Assembly (NCBI GenBank): GCA_012103535.1
Contig: WLWQ01000002.1
Span: 434,001-498,000, forward strand
From: Pseudomonadales bacterium
GTDB taxonomy: Bacteria; Pseudomonadota; Gammaproteobacteria; Pseudomonadales; Pseudohongiellaceae
Direction of reading: 5' to 3'
Length of the DNA stretch: 64,000 nucleotides
The notes under the pieces are model-generated. The model saw only the letters and a program-made list of their open reading frames with translations. It was not told the DNA's origin and ran no database searches. The stretch's first letter is position 1. Each line of letters starts with the position of its first letter. The position numbers were made by a program, and so were the translations under genes. Shown one piece after another: positions 53,992 to 62,319 of this stretch.

Positions 53992-55155
53992 CTAAGAGTC
54001 TATCATTCCGGCTTGCTGTTTAACGCGGTATAGCTCCACTTCGCCTTCCCCTAGCATTTGTTGCAGATTCAACTCTTCTTCGCGCTTGGTAATAGAGGCA
54101 ATGTTTATTTTCACATCAAGTTTGTTGCCGCGATAAATATACTCTTCACCCATTAATGCTTTGTTGATTTTCTCGATAACAATCTTTGAACCTTCTTCAT
54201 CTACACCTGGGAGAAGCATTCTAAATTCTGTAAAACTCGATCTTGCCAACACATCTTCATTACGACGTCGATCACTGGCCATTAGAGAAAAATGTCGCAA
54301 CATTTCATTGCCGACTTTGTAGCCATGCGCTTTTACTACCTCGTCCATGTTTGCAACTTCGATGGTTAACATAGAAACTGGTTTTGAATAGCGCAAGGCA
54401 ACCCCGAGAATGCGCTGACCTACCTCGAGAAAAGTACGGTGATTCAAGATTGTCGTAATAGGATCGTAAATCGCATTCTCTTTATGCTCAACAGACAACT
54501 CTTCCATGGTCATGATGATGATTGCAAAAGCAAAAACCACCATGGTAAAGATTGAACCTAACAGCAGAAAAGAGGTTCCCTGATCAGGATCCGATAATGG
54601 GGCCCCACTTCTGACTAACATCAGGACAAATTCTGTTACGGCATTAAAACTGAATAGCATCAAGGCGAGAAAAGCACCAAAGTTCGTACTTACTGCCATA
54701 ACTGGCCGTAATTTTCGTTCGATTCGTAAACCGTTAGCGATGAGATAAATATTACAGAGGGAAAATCCAACCATTAATGCGGTATAGATTCGAATTCGCC
54801 ACAGCATATTGTCTTCAACCAGGGTGAAGTAGTAAAACCCTCCCATCACCACGAGAAAGGCAATCCCTCCCAGGAGAGGCAACTTGGATTGTTCCTGATT
54901 CCAAAACTGCGCCAGGCCGAGCACAACCGGTATGCGACCGCCCATAATTAATGCGTTGGCTAATAAGATCGAAATTACTGGAGAAAGGGATCCCTGGGTG
55001 GTAAGCAGCAGTATGCCAACACTGGTGCAGGCAAAACCCAAAGAAATAATAAGCAGACCAGGGATATGTTTATTCCCGGCCCAATTTACAAATAGCGCTA
55101 GAGTCGAAATGACTGAGACTGATGTAAGCGCGATTGTCAGCATGTCATTTTCCAT
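53992..55155 (-). CDS. Membrane GGDEF-domain protein with degenerate active site
   Basis: A 387-residue protein with about seven transmembrane helices (residues 6-215) and a C-terminal GGDEF-type domain (about 225-380). The domain shows the usual start DPITTILNHRTF and EVGNEMLRHF-like order (HGYKVGNEMLRHFSLMASDRRR), but the active-site loop reads LARSSFTEFRMLLP where a working cyclase has LARYGGDEF. The first Gly pair and Asp are lost, so diguanylate cyclase activity is not expected; it may bind GTP or act as a partner. It follows a racemase-type gene by seven bases, so the two are co-transcribed. Confidence 0.8.
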   Translation of the reverse strand: MENDMLTIALTSVSVISTLALFVNWAGNKHIPGLLIISLGFACTSVGILLLTTQGSLSPVISILLANALIMGGRIPVVLGLAQFWNQEQSKLPLLGGIAFLVVMGGFYYFTLVEDNMLWRIRIYTALMVGFSLCNIYLIANGLRIERKLRPVMAVSTNFGAFLALMLFSFNAVTEFVLMLVRSGAPLSDPDQGTSFLLLGSIFTMVVFAFAIIIMTMEELSVEHKENAIYDPITTILNHRTFLEVGQRILGVALRYSKPVSMLTIEVANMDEVVKAHGYKVGNEMLRHFSLMASDRRRNEDVLARSSFTEFRMLLPGVDEEGSKIVIEKINKALMGEEYIYRGNKLDVKINIASITKREEELNLQQMLGEGEVELYRVKQQAGMIDS

Positions 55156-55162
55156 GGTGGGT

Positions 55163-56290
55163 TTAGATTGCTCCAGTTGCCTTTAGTTCATCTATTTGTT
55201 CAGTGCTAAATCCCCAGCTCGCTAATATCTCGTCAGTATGTTCACCAACAAGTGCCGATGAGGATTTTATTGTCCCTTGTGTACGACTGAATCGTGGAGC
55301 AGGGGCGGGTTGAGTTATTCCTTCAAAATCCACATAAGTATTTCTTGCTTTATTATGTGGGTGATCTGGCGCTTCATCGAGGTTCAATACAGGCGCAAAA
55401 CAAACATCAGTTCCTTCCATGATGTTACACCATTCTTCGCGTGTCTTCGTCATAAAGATCGCTTTCATCTTCTCTCTTTTTATAGGCCAAGCTGCCGGAT
55501 CAAGTTGCTCTTCAAAGGATTCATCCGTGATTTCACATTTTTCCAACAACAGGGCATAAAATTGTGGTTCTAGTGAACCGATCGAGATGTGTTTCCCATC
55601 CTTGCATTCATAACTTCCGTAATAGTAAGCACCACCATCTAATCGATTTGAATAACGATCAGTGGTCCACATGCCCATGGACATTAAGCCGAAGAAAGGA
55701 CTAAGCAGGCTCGCAGTGCCGTCTGTCATCGCAGCATCAATAACCTGTCCTTTGCCTGAACTGCTTCTTTCTACTAGTGCAGCAAGGATACCGGTTAATA
55801 GATACATTGCTCCACCGCCAAAATCTCCAATCAGATTAAGCGGAGGTGCGGGAGGACGATCCGAATAACCCATGGCACCGAGTGCTCCGGCCACAGAGAT
55901 ATAGTTAATATCATGTCCTGCCGCCTGTGACAGAGGTCCTTCCTGGCCCCATCCAGTCATGCGCCCGAATACCAGTCCCGGATTTCTTTCCAGGCAGACT
56001 TCTGGACCCAAGCCAAGACGTTCCATCACTCCAGGTCTAAAGCCTTCTACTAAAACATCCGCCTGATCAATCAATTCAAGCGTAGTTTTCGCGCCTTCAG
56101 GATGTTTTAAATCAACGGCAATGGATTTTCTGCCGCGATAAAGCACATTGCCGCGATGACCACTGCCTTTCTGATTCAGTCGATCAATTCTTATTACTTC
56201 CGCGCCCATATCTGCCAGCATCATCGAGCAAAATGGACCGGGTCCTATGGCCGCCATTTCAATTACTTTTATTCCAGCAAGAGGTCCCAT
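55163..56290 (-). CDS. Alpha-methylacyl-CoA racemase-like CaiB/BaiF protein
   Basis: A 375-residue class III CoA-transferase-family protein of the AMACR/MCR subtype. Catalytic-type residues are seen: His and Asp in AAGHDINYISVAGALG, Asp in LIGDFGGGAMYL and Glu in YECKDGKHISIGSLEPQFY. Such enzymes epimerise 2-methylacyl-CoA so that branched chains enter beta-oxidation. It is divergent from a beta-oxidation cluster (SDR, thiolase, acyl-CoA dehydrogenase), which fits. Preceded by GAATACGGATGGG; start ATG 56290. Confidence 0.87.
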   Translation of the reverse strand: MGPLAGIKVIEMAAIGPGPFCSMMLADMGAEVIRIDRLNQKGSGHRGNVLYRGRKSIAVDLKHPEGAKTTLELIDQADVLVEGFRPGVMERLGLGPEVCLERNPGLVFGRMTGWGQEGPLSQAAGHDINYISVAGALGAMGYSDRPPAPPLNLIGDFGGGAMYLLTGILAALVERSSSGKGQVIDAAMTDGTASLLSPFFGLMSMGMWTTDRYSNRLDGGAYYYGSYECKDGKHISIGSLEPQFYALLLEKCEITDESFEEQLDPAAWPIKREKMKAIFMTKTREEWCNIMEGTDVCFAPVLNLDEAPDHPHNKARNTYVDFEGITQPAPAPRFSRTQGTIKSSSALVGEHTDEILASWGFSTEQIDELKATGAI

Positions 56291-56476
56291 CCGTATTCCT
56301 TAGCACAATCTACATCGACCACGAATGATAGGGGATCAATGCTCGAAAATATAGTAGAAATCAATCATTTAGGTGATTCCTTCTGGTAATTCCAATAATC
56401 CTCAGATTCACTTTTGGGGGTGGATCGATTATGCTTTCGCGTCCGAAATTTAGACTTGGGGCGGAACAATTAAGCC

Positions 56477-57247
56477 ATGGATTTAGAAAATAAGACTGCG
56501 TTTATAACCGGCGGTGCGTCCGGTCTTGGTCTGGCTACAGCCAGAAACTTCGTTGCAGCAGGGGCAAAAGTCTTTCTCTACGACTTAAATGCCGACTCCT
56601 TAGAACAAGCGGCGGCGGAATTTGGTGATAGTGCCGGCTGGCAAGCAGGCGATGTCGCTGACGAAGAGGCAGTAAAGCAGGCAATCACTGCGGCTACTGA
56701 AGCATTTGGCACTATCCACATTAATGTGAATTCTGCTGGCATTGGTGGCGCTGCTCGAACTGTGGGTAAAGACGGCCCTATGCCACTTACAAAGTTTGAA
56801 CATATTATTCGCGTCAATTTAATTGGCACATTCAATGTGCTGAGACTTTGCGCCGAAGTTATGCAAACCAATGAGCCTCAAACTGAAGATCAGGAACGTG
56901 GCGTTATTATAAACGTCGCTTCGGTTGCAGCTTTTGACGGGCAGACAGGTCAAGCTGGATACGCAGCTAGTAAAGGCGGTATCGTGGCGATGACTCTCCC
57001 AATTGCCAGAGATCTGGCAAAGCGAGGCATTCGAATAATGACAATAGCGCCAGGTGTCTTTGAAACTCCGCTATTGGCTTCCGCACCAGATGAAGTTAAA
57101 GAACCACTAATTGCTATCACTCAGTTTCCAAAACGATTAGGAAGTCCCGATGAGTTTGCAGTAGAAGTCGCCCACATTGTCAATTGCAGTTACTTAAATG
57201 GAGAAGTGATTCGATTAGATGCCGGTATTCGAATGCCAGCGATCTAG
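56477..57247 (+). CDS. SDR family 3-hydroxyacyl-CoA dehydrogenase-like protein
   Basis: A 256-residue short-chain dehydrogenase. TGGASGLGLATA (NAD binding, about 10-21), DVADEEAV, NSAGIGGA, and the catalytic Ser/Tyr/Lys (INVASVAAFDG then GYAASKGG) are present, and the C-terminus GEVIRLDAGIRMPA is like type II 3-hydroxyacyl-CoA dehydrogenases (HSD17B10-like). A role in fatty-acid or branched acyl-CoA oxidation fits the neighbours. Good identification as SDR, less certain for substrate. Confidence 0.87.
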   Translation: MDLENKTAFITGGASGLGLATARNFVAAGAKVFLYDLNADSLEQAAAEFGDSAGWQAGDVADEEAVKQAITAATEAFGTIHINVNSAGIGGAARTVGKDGPMPLTKFEHIIRVNLIGTFNVLRLCAEVMQTNEPQTEDQERGVIINVASVAAFDGQTGQAGYAASKGGIVAMTLPIARDLAKRGIRIMTIAPGVFETPLLASAPDEVKEPLIAITQFPKRLGSPDEFAVEVAHIVNCSYLNGEVIRLDAGIRMPAI

Positions 57248-57298
57248 AAATATACGGAAATCTTTTCGTTTATTGCAAAAAGCACTAAAGTTAAAAAA

Positions 57299-57376
57299 GC
57301 CGGGGCACGATTTACAAATCCTGCCCCGGAGAAAGTTTTAAAACCACCGCTGCACGATTTTAAAATCCTGCACGGC
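57299..57376 (+). other. Two tandem homologous hairpins upstream of the thiolase gene
   Basis: Hairpin 1 (57300-57329): CCGGGGCA, then GATTT-ACA-AATC, then TGCCCCGG, a long stem with one C-C mismatch. Hairpin 2 (57351-57372): TGCACGATTTTAAAATCCTGCA, with the same GCACGATTT and AAATCCTGC arms. The inner parts match each other, so this is a repeated structural element. It lies between an SDR gene and the thiolase and may act as terminator, mRNA processing or regulatory structure. Confidence 0.6.
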
Positions 57377-57417
57377 ACTGAAGTAGTAATTTAGAGATTT
57401 AAAGAGGAACAAACCAA

Positions 57418-58605
57418 ATGGCAGACGCATACATTGTAGGTGCTGTGCGCACAGCAACCGGAAGAAGAAAAGGAAGATTGAGTGATTTGCACCCTGTTGA
57501 TATGGGTGCCATCGTAATCGATGAATTGGTAGATCGTACCGGTGTCCCTACGAACGCAGTAGATGATGTCATTATGGGTGTTGTTAGCCAGATCGGATCT
57601 CAGGCAAATAATTTGGGGCGCAATGTTGCCATGTCCTCGAAGCTCGACCTCGAAGTCCCTGGTACCACAGTTGACCGTCAATGTGGTTCTTCCCTGCAGG
57701 CGATTCAATTTGGTGCCCAAGCTGTAATGTCTGGTACCCAGGACGTTGTGGTTTGTGGTGGCGTAGAAGCAATGAGCACCGTAGAAATCGGTTCCAATAT
57801 CCGGGATGGACTTGAACACGGCCGCGGCACTCCTAAAGGTGAGCGGCTTGAGATGCAGTATCCCGGTATTCAATTTTCCCAATTCGATGGAGCGGAATTA
57901 CTGGCCGAGAAATACGGCATCACTCGAGATGATCTGGACGCCTTTGGTTTATTGAGCCACCAACGTGCGGCTCATGCCACGGAAAGCGGTTTTTTTAAAG
58001 ATGAAGTGGTGCCACTTAACATCAAACTCGAAGACGGCACTGAAGCCGTACACGAGATCGATGAAGGTATTCGCCCTGAAGCATCCTTAGAAGCTTTGCA
58101 GGGGCTCAATCCATTGCGCGAAGGTGGAGTAATTACCGCGGGAACGGCGAGCCAGATTAGCGACGGTGCAGCCGCCATCATGGTGGCCAATGAAGACGCT
58201 GTTAAAAAATACAATTTGCCCGTACGCGCCAAGATCCACTCATTAGCGGTAATCGGATCTGATCCGGTAATCATGTTGGAAGGACCCATTCCAGCAACAC
58301 AGAAAGTATTAGACAAGGCCGGATTGAGCATCGACGATATTGATCTTTTCGAAGTTAATGAGGCATTCGGCTCTGTACCATTGGCATGGGCTAAGGCACT
58401 TAATGCGGATCAGGAAAAGCTCAACGTAAACGGCGGCGCCCAGGCTTTAGGGCATCCCCTTGGCGGAACTGGCGCTAAGCTAATGACGACTCTGGTGCAC
58501 GAGCTAGAGCGTAGAGACGCGCAGTACGGCCTCGTCGCAATTTGCGAGGGTGGTGGTACTGCTAATGCAATGATCATAGAACGCATGAATGAATTACCTG
58601 CGTAA
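57418..58605 (+). CDS. Thiolase (acetyl-CoA C-acyltransferase)
   Basis: A 395-residue thiolase. Nucleophilic Cys89 in DRQCGSSLQAIQFG, His in VNGGAQALGHPLGGTGAKL, and the C-terminal Cys in AICEGGGTANAM are in place, as is NEAFGSVPLAWAKAL. Start after a GAGGAAC site. It cleaves or forms 3-ketoacyl-CoA in beta-oxidation; family cannot tell degradative from biosynthetic forms here. Acyl-CoA dehydrogenase follows within 24 bases. Confidence 0.93.
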   Translation: MADAYIVGAVRTATGRRKGRLSDLHPVDMGAIVIDELVDRTGVPTNAVDDVIMGVVSQIGSQANNLGRNVAMSSKLDLEVPGTTVDRQCGSSLQAIQFGAQAVMSGTQDVVVCGGVEAMSTVEIGSNIRDGLEHGRGTPKGERLEMQYPGIQFSQFDGAELLAEKYGITRDDLDAFGLLSHQRAAHATESGFFKDEVVPLNIKLEDGTEAVHEIDEGIRPEASLEALQGLNPLREGGVITAGTASQISDGAAAIMVANEDAVKKYNLPVRAKIHSLAVIGSDPVIMLEGPIPATQKVLDKAGLSIDDIDLFEVNEAFGSVPLAWAKALNADQEKLNVNGGAQALGHPLGGTGAKLMTTLVHELERRDAQYGLVAICEGGGTANAMIIERMNELPA

Positions 58606-58628
58606 AGATCTAACTAAGAGAAAGAACT

Positions 58629-59792
58629 ATGTTACTGGATAATTATCAGTCTCCATGGATGGATGAAGAGCTGACCATCATGCGCGATGCAGTGCGTAAA
58701 TTTATTGCGAAAGAATTTGCGCCGGTTGCAAAGAATTGGGAACAGCAGGGTTACGTCGATCGTGAAGCCTGGCTAAAGGCTGGTGAGTCTGGATTATTGT
58801 GTGCTTCGATCCCGGAACAATGGGGCGGAGGTGGAGGTAACTTCAAACACGAAATGATACTGGTAGAAGAGATGGCCTATGCCAATATTACTGGTTTCGG
58901 CAACGGTGTGCATTCTGGCATCGTTGCCCACTACATAAATTCCTATGGCACTGAAGAACAGAAGCAAAAATGGTTGCCCAAGATGGCTTCTGGAGAAATC
59001 GTTTCAGCTATCGCAATGTCGGAACCGGGAACGGGATCGGATTTGCAGTCGGTAAGTTCAACGGCAATTCTGGAAGGCAATCAATATCGACTAAACGGGC
59101 AAAAAACATTTATCACTAATGGCATGAGCGCAAATTTGATCTGCGTTGTTGCTAAAACCGATCCATCGGAAGCTGCAAAAGGGATCTCTTTAGTCATGGT
59201 TGAGACCGAAGGAGTCGAAGGAGACGGTGGTTTCACCCGAGGAAGAAATCTTGAGAAGCTGGGTATGAAAGCACAGGACACTGCAGAACTATTCTTCGAT
59301 GATGTTGAAATTCCTGCTGAAAATTTACTGGGTACGACGGAAGGAAAAGGTTTCATTCAATTGATGGAGCAATTGCCTCAGGAACGAATTATTATCGCGG
59401 CTGGCGCCTGTGCTGCGATTGAAAGTGCATTGCGAATTACTGCAGAGTACGTCAAAGAACGCAAAGCATTTGGTAAGCGCATTCTCGACTTTCAAAACAC
59501 ACAATTTAAGTTAGCCGAAAGATTTACTGAAGCAAAATTGGCTCGCACCTTTGTCGATCAGTGTGCGATGCAACTAGCAGATGGCAAGCTAGATGATGCG
59601 ACTGCGGCGGTGGCGAAATGGTGGACGACACAAAAGCAGTGCGAAATCATTGATGAGTGTCTGCAATTTTTTGGCGGCTATGGTTACATGATGGAATATC
59701 CCATCGCCAAAATGTACGCCGACAGCCGAGTACAAAAAATTTACGGCGGCAGCAACGAAATAATGAAGTTGCTTATTGCCAGAGAGATTTAA
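58629..59792 (+). CDS. Acyl-CoA dehydrogenase
   Basis: A 387-residue flavin dehydrogenase for the first step of beta-oxidation. AIAMSEPGTGSDLQSV and TFITNGMSANLICVVAKT (FAD), QERIIIAAGACAAIESAL, RKAFGKRILDFQNTQFKLAE and QFFGGYGYMMEYPIAKMYADSRVQKIYGGSNEIMK are typical. The end has YGGSNEI, where medium-chain enzymes carry the catalytic Glu in YEG; Glu265 in AAIES occupies the place of the long-chain (LCAD-type) base, so a long or branched substrate is more likely. Stop is 20 bases from a convergent gene. Confidence 0.92.
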   Translation: MLLDNYQSPWMDEELTIMRDAVRKFIAKEFAPVAKNWEQQGYVDREAWLKAGESGLLCASIPEQWGGGGGNFKHEMILVEEMAYANITGFGNGVHSGIVAHYINSYGTEEQKQKWLPKMASGEIVSAIAMSEPGTGSDLQSVSSTAILEGNQYRLNGQKTFITNGMSANLICVVAKTDPSEAAKGISLVMVETEGVEGDGGFTRGRNLEKLGMKAQDTAELFFDDVEIPAENLLGTTEGKGFIQLMEQLPQERIIIAAGACAAIESALRITAEYVKERKAFGKRILDFQNTQFKLAERFTEAKLARTFVDQCAMQLADGKLDDATAAVAKWWTTQKQCEIIDECLQFFGGYGYMMEYPIAKMYADSRVQKIYGGSNEIMKLLIAREI

Positions 59793-59811
59793 TCAGAGCG
59801 TTTAGCGAGAA

Positions 59812-60777
59812 CTATCGAAACAGACTGGCGCGATTTGCAACGCAACGAAAGCCTGTGTGGTTGGTGCTAGAAGAGGGTTCGGCTGGCATGCGAGCACTAA
59901 CTCTAAAGCCGCTGCAATAGTTTTCACTACACAGAAAAGACCCACCTCGAATTGAGCGCTTCGATAGCGCAGGTTCATTTGGATCCAGGCTTTCAGATTT
60001 GGGGACACCACGGGGATTTCTCAGCGGACTGTTGGCATAGTAATTCGGGTGATACCAGTCTGATACCCATTCCCATACGTTTCCAGTAATGTCATAGAGA
60101 CCGTAATCGTTTGGTGGGAAACTACCTACCGGTGCTGTGTCTGCATAACCATCGGAATTATCATTGTGGTAGGGAAATGTTCCCTGCCAATGATTGGTGA
60201 TCGCTTCATGCTCGTGACGTGGCTGTGATCCCCAGCTATAAATTTCCCCTTCATGTCCACCGCGAGCCGCAAATTCAAATTGTGCTTCGGTGGGGAGTTC
60301 CTTGCCAGCCCAATTACAGTAAGCCAATGCGTCTTCATAAGTAACTTGAACGACAGGGTGATTTTCTTTTTCAGTAATCGAATCATGCTCACCCTCAGGA
60401 TGTTGCCAATCAGCATTAGCAACCAGTTTCCACCAGGAAAGCGGTCTTACAGGGTGATCGGTATCTTGGGAAGGAGATTCGAAAACGAGTGAGTCATTAA
60501 CTTGTTCAGAATGGGTTTCATATCCTGTTTCTGATATGAATCGTGCGAAATCAGCGTTAGTTACTTCATACTGGTCGATCCAGAATCCTTTCAATTGCAC
60601 ATCGTGGGCAGGTCTTTCGTCTGGTAGACCTTGATCCGAGCCCATAACAAATGAGCCGCTTTCTATCCAAATCATACCGGTCGGAGCTTCAGCAGGTTCT
60701 ACTAAGATCTGGGTATCGATAATTAAAATAAAGCCGATAAATCCCAGGCCTCCTGCTAACTGCTTCCAATCACTCAT
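59812..60777 (-). CDS. Formylglycine-generating enzyme family (SUMF1) protein
   Basis: A 321-residue protein with an N-terminal signal anchor (about 8-26) and a SUMF1/FGE-sulfatase domain: MIWIESGSFVMGSDQGLPDERPAHDVQL, YEVTNADFARFI, LPTEAQFEFAARGG, DITGNVWEWVSDWY and a C-terminal RGGSFLCSENYCSGFRVSARM. The two Cys (residues 283 and 288, five apart) match the copper-binding pair of true FGE, which converts Cys to formylglycine in sulfatases. Many SUMF1-family proteins lack this pair. No sulfatase is in the window. It is convergent with the acyl-CoA dehydrogenase. Confidence 0.88.
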   Translation of the reverse strand: MSDWKQLAGGLGFIGFILIIDTQILVEPAEAPTGMIWIESGSFVMGSDQGLPDERPAHDVQLKGFWIDQYEVTNADFARFISETGYETHSEQVNDSLVFESPSQDTDHPVRPLSWWKLVANADWQHPEGEHDSITEKENHPVVQVTYEDALAYCNWAGKELPTEAQFEFAARGGHEGEIYSWGSQPRHEHEAITNHWQGTFPYHNDNSDGYADTAPVGSFPPNDYGLYDITGNVWEWVSDWYHPNYYANSPLRNPRGVPKSESLDPNEPALSKRSIRGGSFLCSENYCSGFRVSARMPAEPSSSTNHTGFRCVANRASLFR

Positions 60778-61250
60778 ACTGCTATTTTCGCTTCTGTACT
60801 AACGGTTTGTGCAAGATTGCGCTTTATATCAGATTCTCTGTCTTGATGCAGTTATTGTAGTCGGATAATTCTAAAATACGGCCAAAAGTGTGCATTACTT
60901 AGAAAAATGCCAGGATTTTCGAACGAGGGGTTGTTAATAAACACTGTAAACTTAGCGTTTTAAGAAATCCCGCGCTTCAGTATGGGTGGCCCCCGCTGTC
61001 ACAATTAGTAAAGAGTTAATTACACTGCTTGCTTCAAATTCTTACAGCATGACTGCTGTAAGAGTTCTTATTAGCAATCCAACATCAATAGGTGCCACTT
61101 ACACCTTTTATATGCAGAAGCGAATTGAAGCTCTTTTGTGATCCAATTTTCTACAAATTTCTTAATTTATTCGAGCTAAAAAACTCGCATTCAATTCTCG
61201 AGATGTCATAATTAGTAAGTATTAATTTTGAGAAAGGTGGGGAGTTAAAG
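60778..61250. other. AT-rich intergenic region, no gene seen
   Basis: About 470 bases upstream of both divergent genes (FGE-like on the minus strand and the secreted protein on the plus strand). No coding frame stands out. The only clear structure is a palindrome at 61041-61062, listed separately. It presumably contains the promoters of both genes. Confidence 0.5.
61039..61064. repeat. Perfect inverted repeat in divergent region
   Basis: CTTACAGCA, TGAC, TGCTGTAAG (61041-61062) is a perfect 9-bp palindrome; one mismatch allows it to extend further at both ends. It is not followed by a T-run and lies about 190 bases upstream of the secreted-protein gene, so an operator for a dimeric regulator is possible. 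Confidence 0.55.
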
Positions 61251-62267
61251 ATGCGCCATTTATTGGCAGTGCTACTATTTCTAATACCTTTGTTAGCGCA
61301 TTCTCAAGAAACCGGGTATATACCACCAAAAACAGAATTTGGTGTGCCGGACTTGCAAGGTATTTGGTCTCTTTCCACGCAGACTAATTTGGAAAGAGCA
61401 CAACGCTTCCAAGGTCAACTAACAATTTCAGAAGAAGAGGCATTACGAATTGAAGCGATGTTTCTAGCTGGCATGGAGGCCAGTAATCAGCCTAGCGATC
61501 CTGATCGAGAAGCGCCGAGTGCGGGACGGAATGTAGGTGGCTACAATACTTTTTGGATGGATCCAGGAGACAGACTTGCGGTAGTGGATGGCGAGATTCG
61601 TACTTCCATAATCGTCGATCCCCCCGATGGACAGCTGCCCTACACCGAACTAGGGCGCACTAATTTTGAAGCGGCGATGGATCGAAGAAATACTTATGAC
61701 GGTCCGGAAGTAAGACCAATCGGTGAGCGCTGTGTGATTGGATTCGGCTCATCACCGGGGCCACCCAAGCTCCCAGTGCTTTACAACAACCTGACCCAGA
61801 TTGTGCAGACGAAAGATCATGTCGTGTTAATGGCTGAAATGGTTCATGACGCGCGAATCGTGCGCATCGGTGGGGAATTTCAAGATCCACCCACGAATCC
61901 GTGGCTTGGTGATTCCATCGGCTACTACGAGGAAGATACTCTGGTAGTGGAAACGACAAATTTTCACCCGCAGCAAAGTCTACGCTCTTCACTCGACCAT
62001 CGATTTTATGGGTCGAGCCAGATGAAAGTGACTGAACGCTTCACTCGGACTGCAGATGATTCGATTCTCTATCAATTCACTGTTGAAGACCCAGAGAACT
62101 ATTCACAGCCCTGGAGTGGAGAGCTGCCGATGAATCTTAGCGGTGAGCAGATGTTTGAATATGCTTGTCATGAAGGCAACTACGCACTTTCCGGAATTCT
62201 CGCCGGAGCGCGGCGAGCAGACTTCGACGGAGTCGATTATGCGCCCACCGATCCTGGCAGGCAGTAA
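61251..62267 (+). CDS. Secreted protein of unknown function
   Basis: A 338-residue protein with signal peptide (about 1-18, LLAVLLFLIPLLAHSQ). The mature part shows VPDLQGIWSLSTQTNLERAQ, a RCVIGFGSSPGPPKLPVLYNNLTQIVQTKDHVVLMAEMVHDARIV block and later VTERFTRTADDSILYQFTVEDPENYSQPWSG and YACHEGNYALSGILAGAR. I recognise this as a conserved hypothetical type frequent in marine proteobacteria and acidobacteria, with no function known to me. Two Cys, GERCVIGF and EYACHE, may form a disulfide. AAGGTGGGGAG ribosome-binding site upstream. Confidence 0.75.
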   Translation: MRHLLAVLLFLIPLLAHSQETGYIPPKTEFGVPDLQGIWSLSTQTNLERAQRFQGQLTISEEEALRIEAMFLAGMEASNQPSDPDREAPSAGRNVGGYNTFWMDPGDRLAVVDGEIRTSIIVDPPDGQLPYTELGRTNFEAAMDRRNTYDGPEVRPIGERCVIGFGSSPGPPKLPVLYNNLTQIVQTKDHVVLMAEMVHDARIVRIGGEFQDPPTNPWLGDSIGYYEEDTLVVETTNFHPQQSLRSSLDHRFYGSSQMKVTERFTRTADDSILYQFTVEDPENYSQPWSGELPMNLSGEQMFEYACHEGNYALSGILAGARRADFDGVDYAPTDPGRQ

Positions 62268-62280
62268 TTCGCAAACAAAT

Positions 62281-62307
62281 AAAAAAGGGCCGCTTTGGCC
62301 CTTTTTT
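62281..62307. terminator. Bidirectional intrinsic terminator
   Basis: AAAAAAGGGCC (62281-62291), loop GCTTT, GGCCCTTTTTT (62297-62307). The stem has A/T runs on both outer sides, so it can terminate the secreted-protein gene and the convergent acyl-CoA ligase gene. Confidence 0.92.
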
Positions 62308-62319
62308 ACTTTTCGCCGA

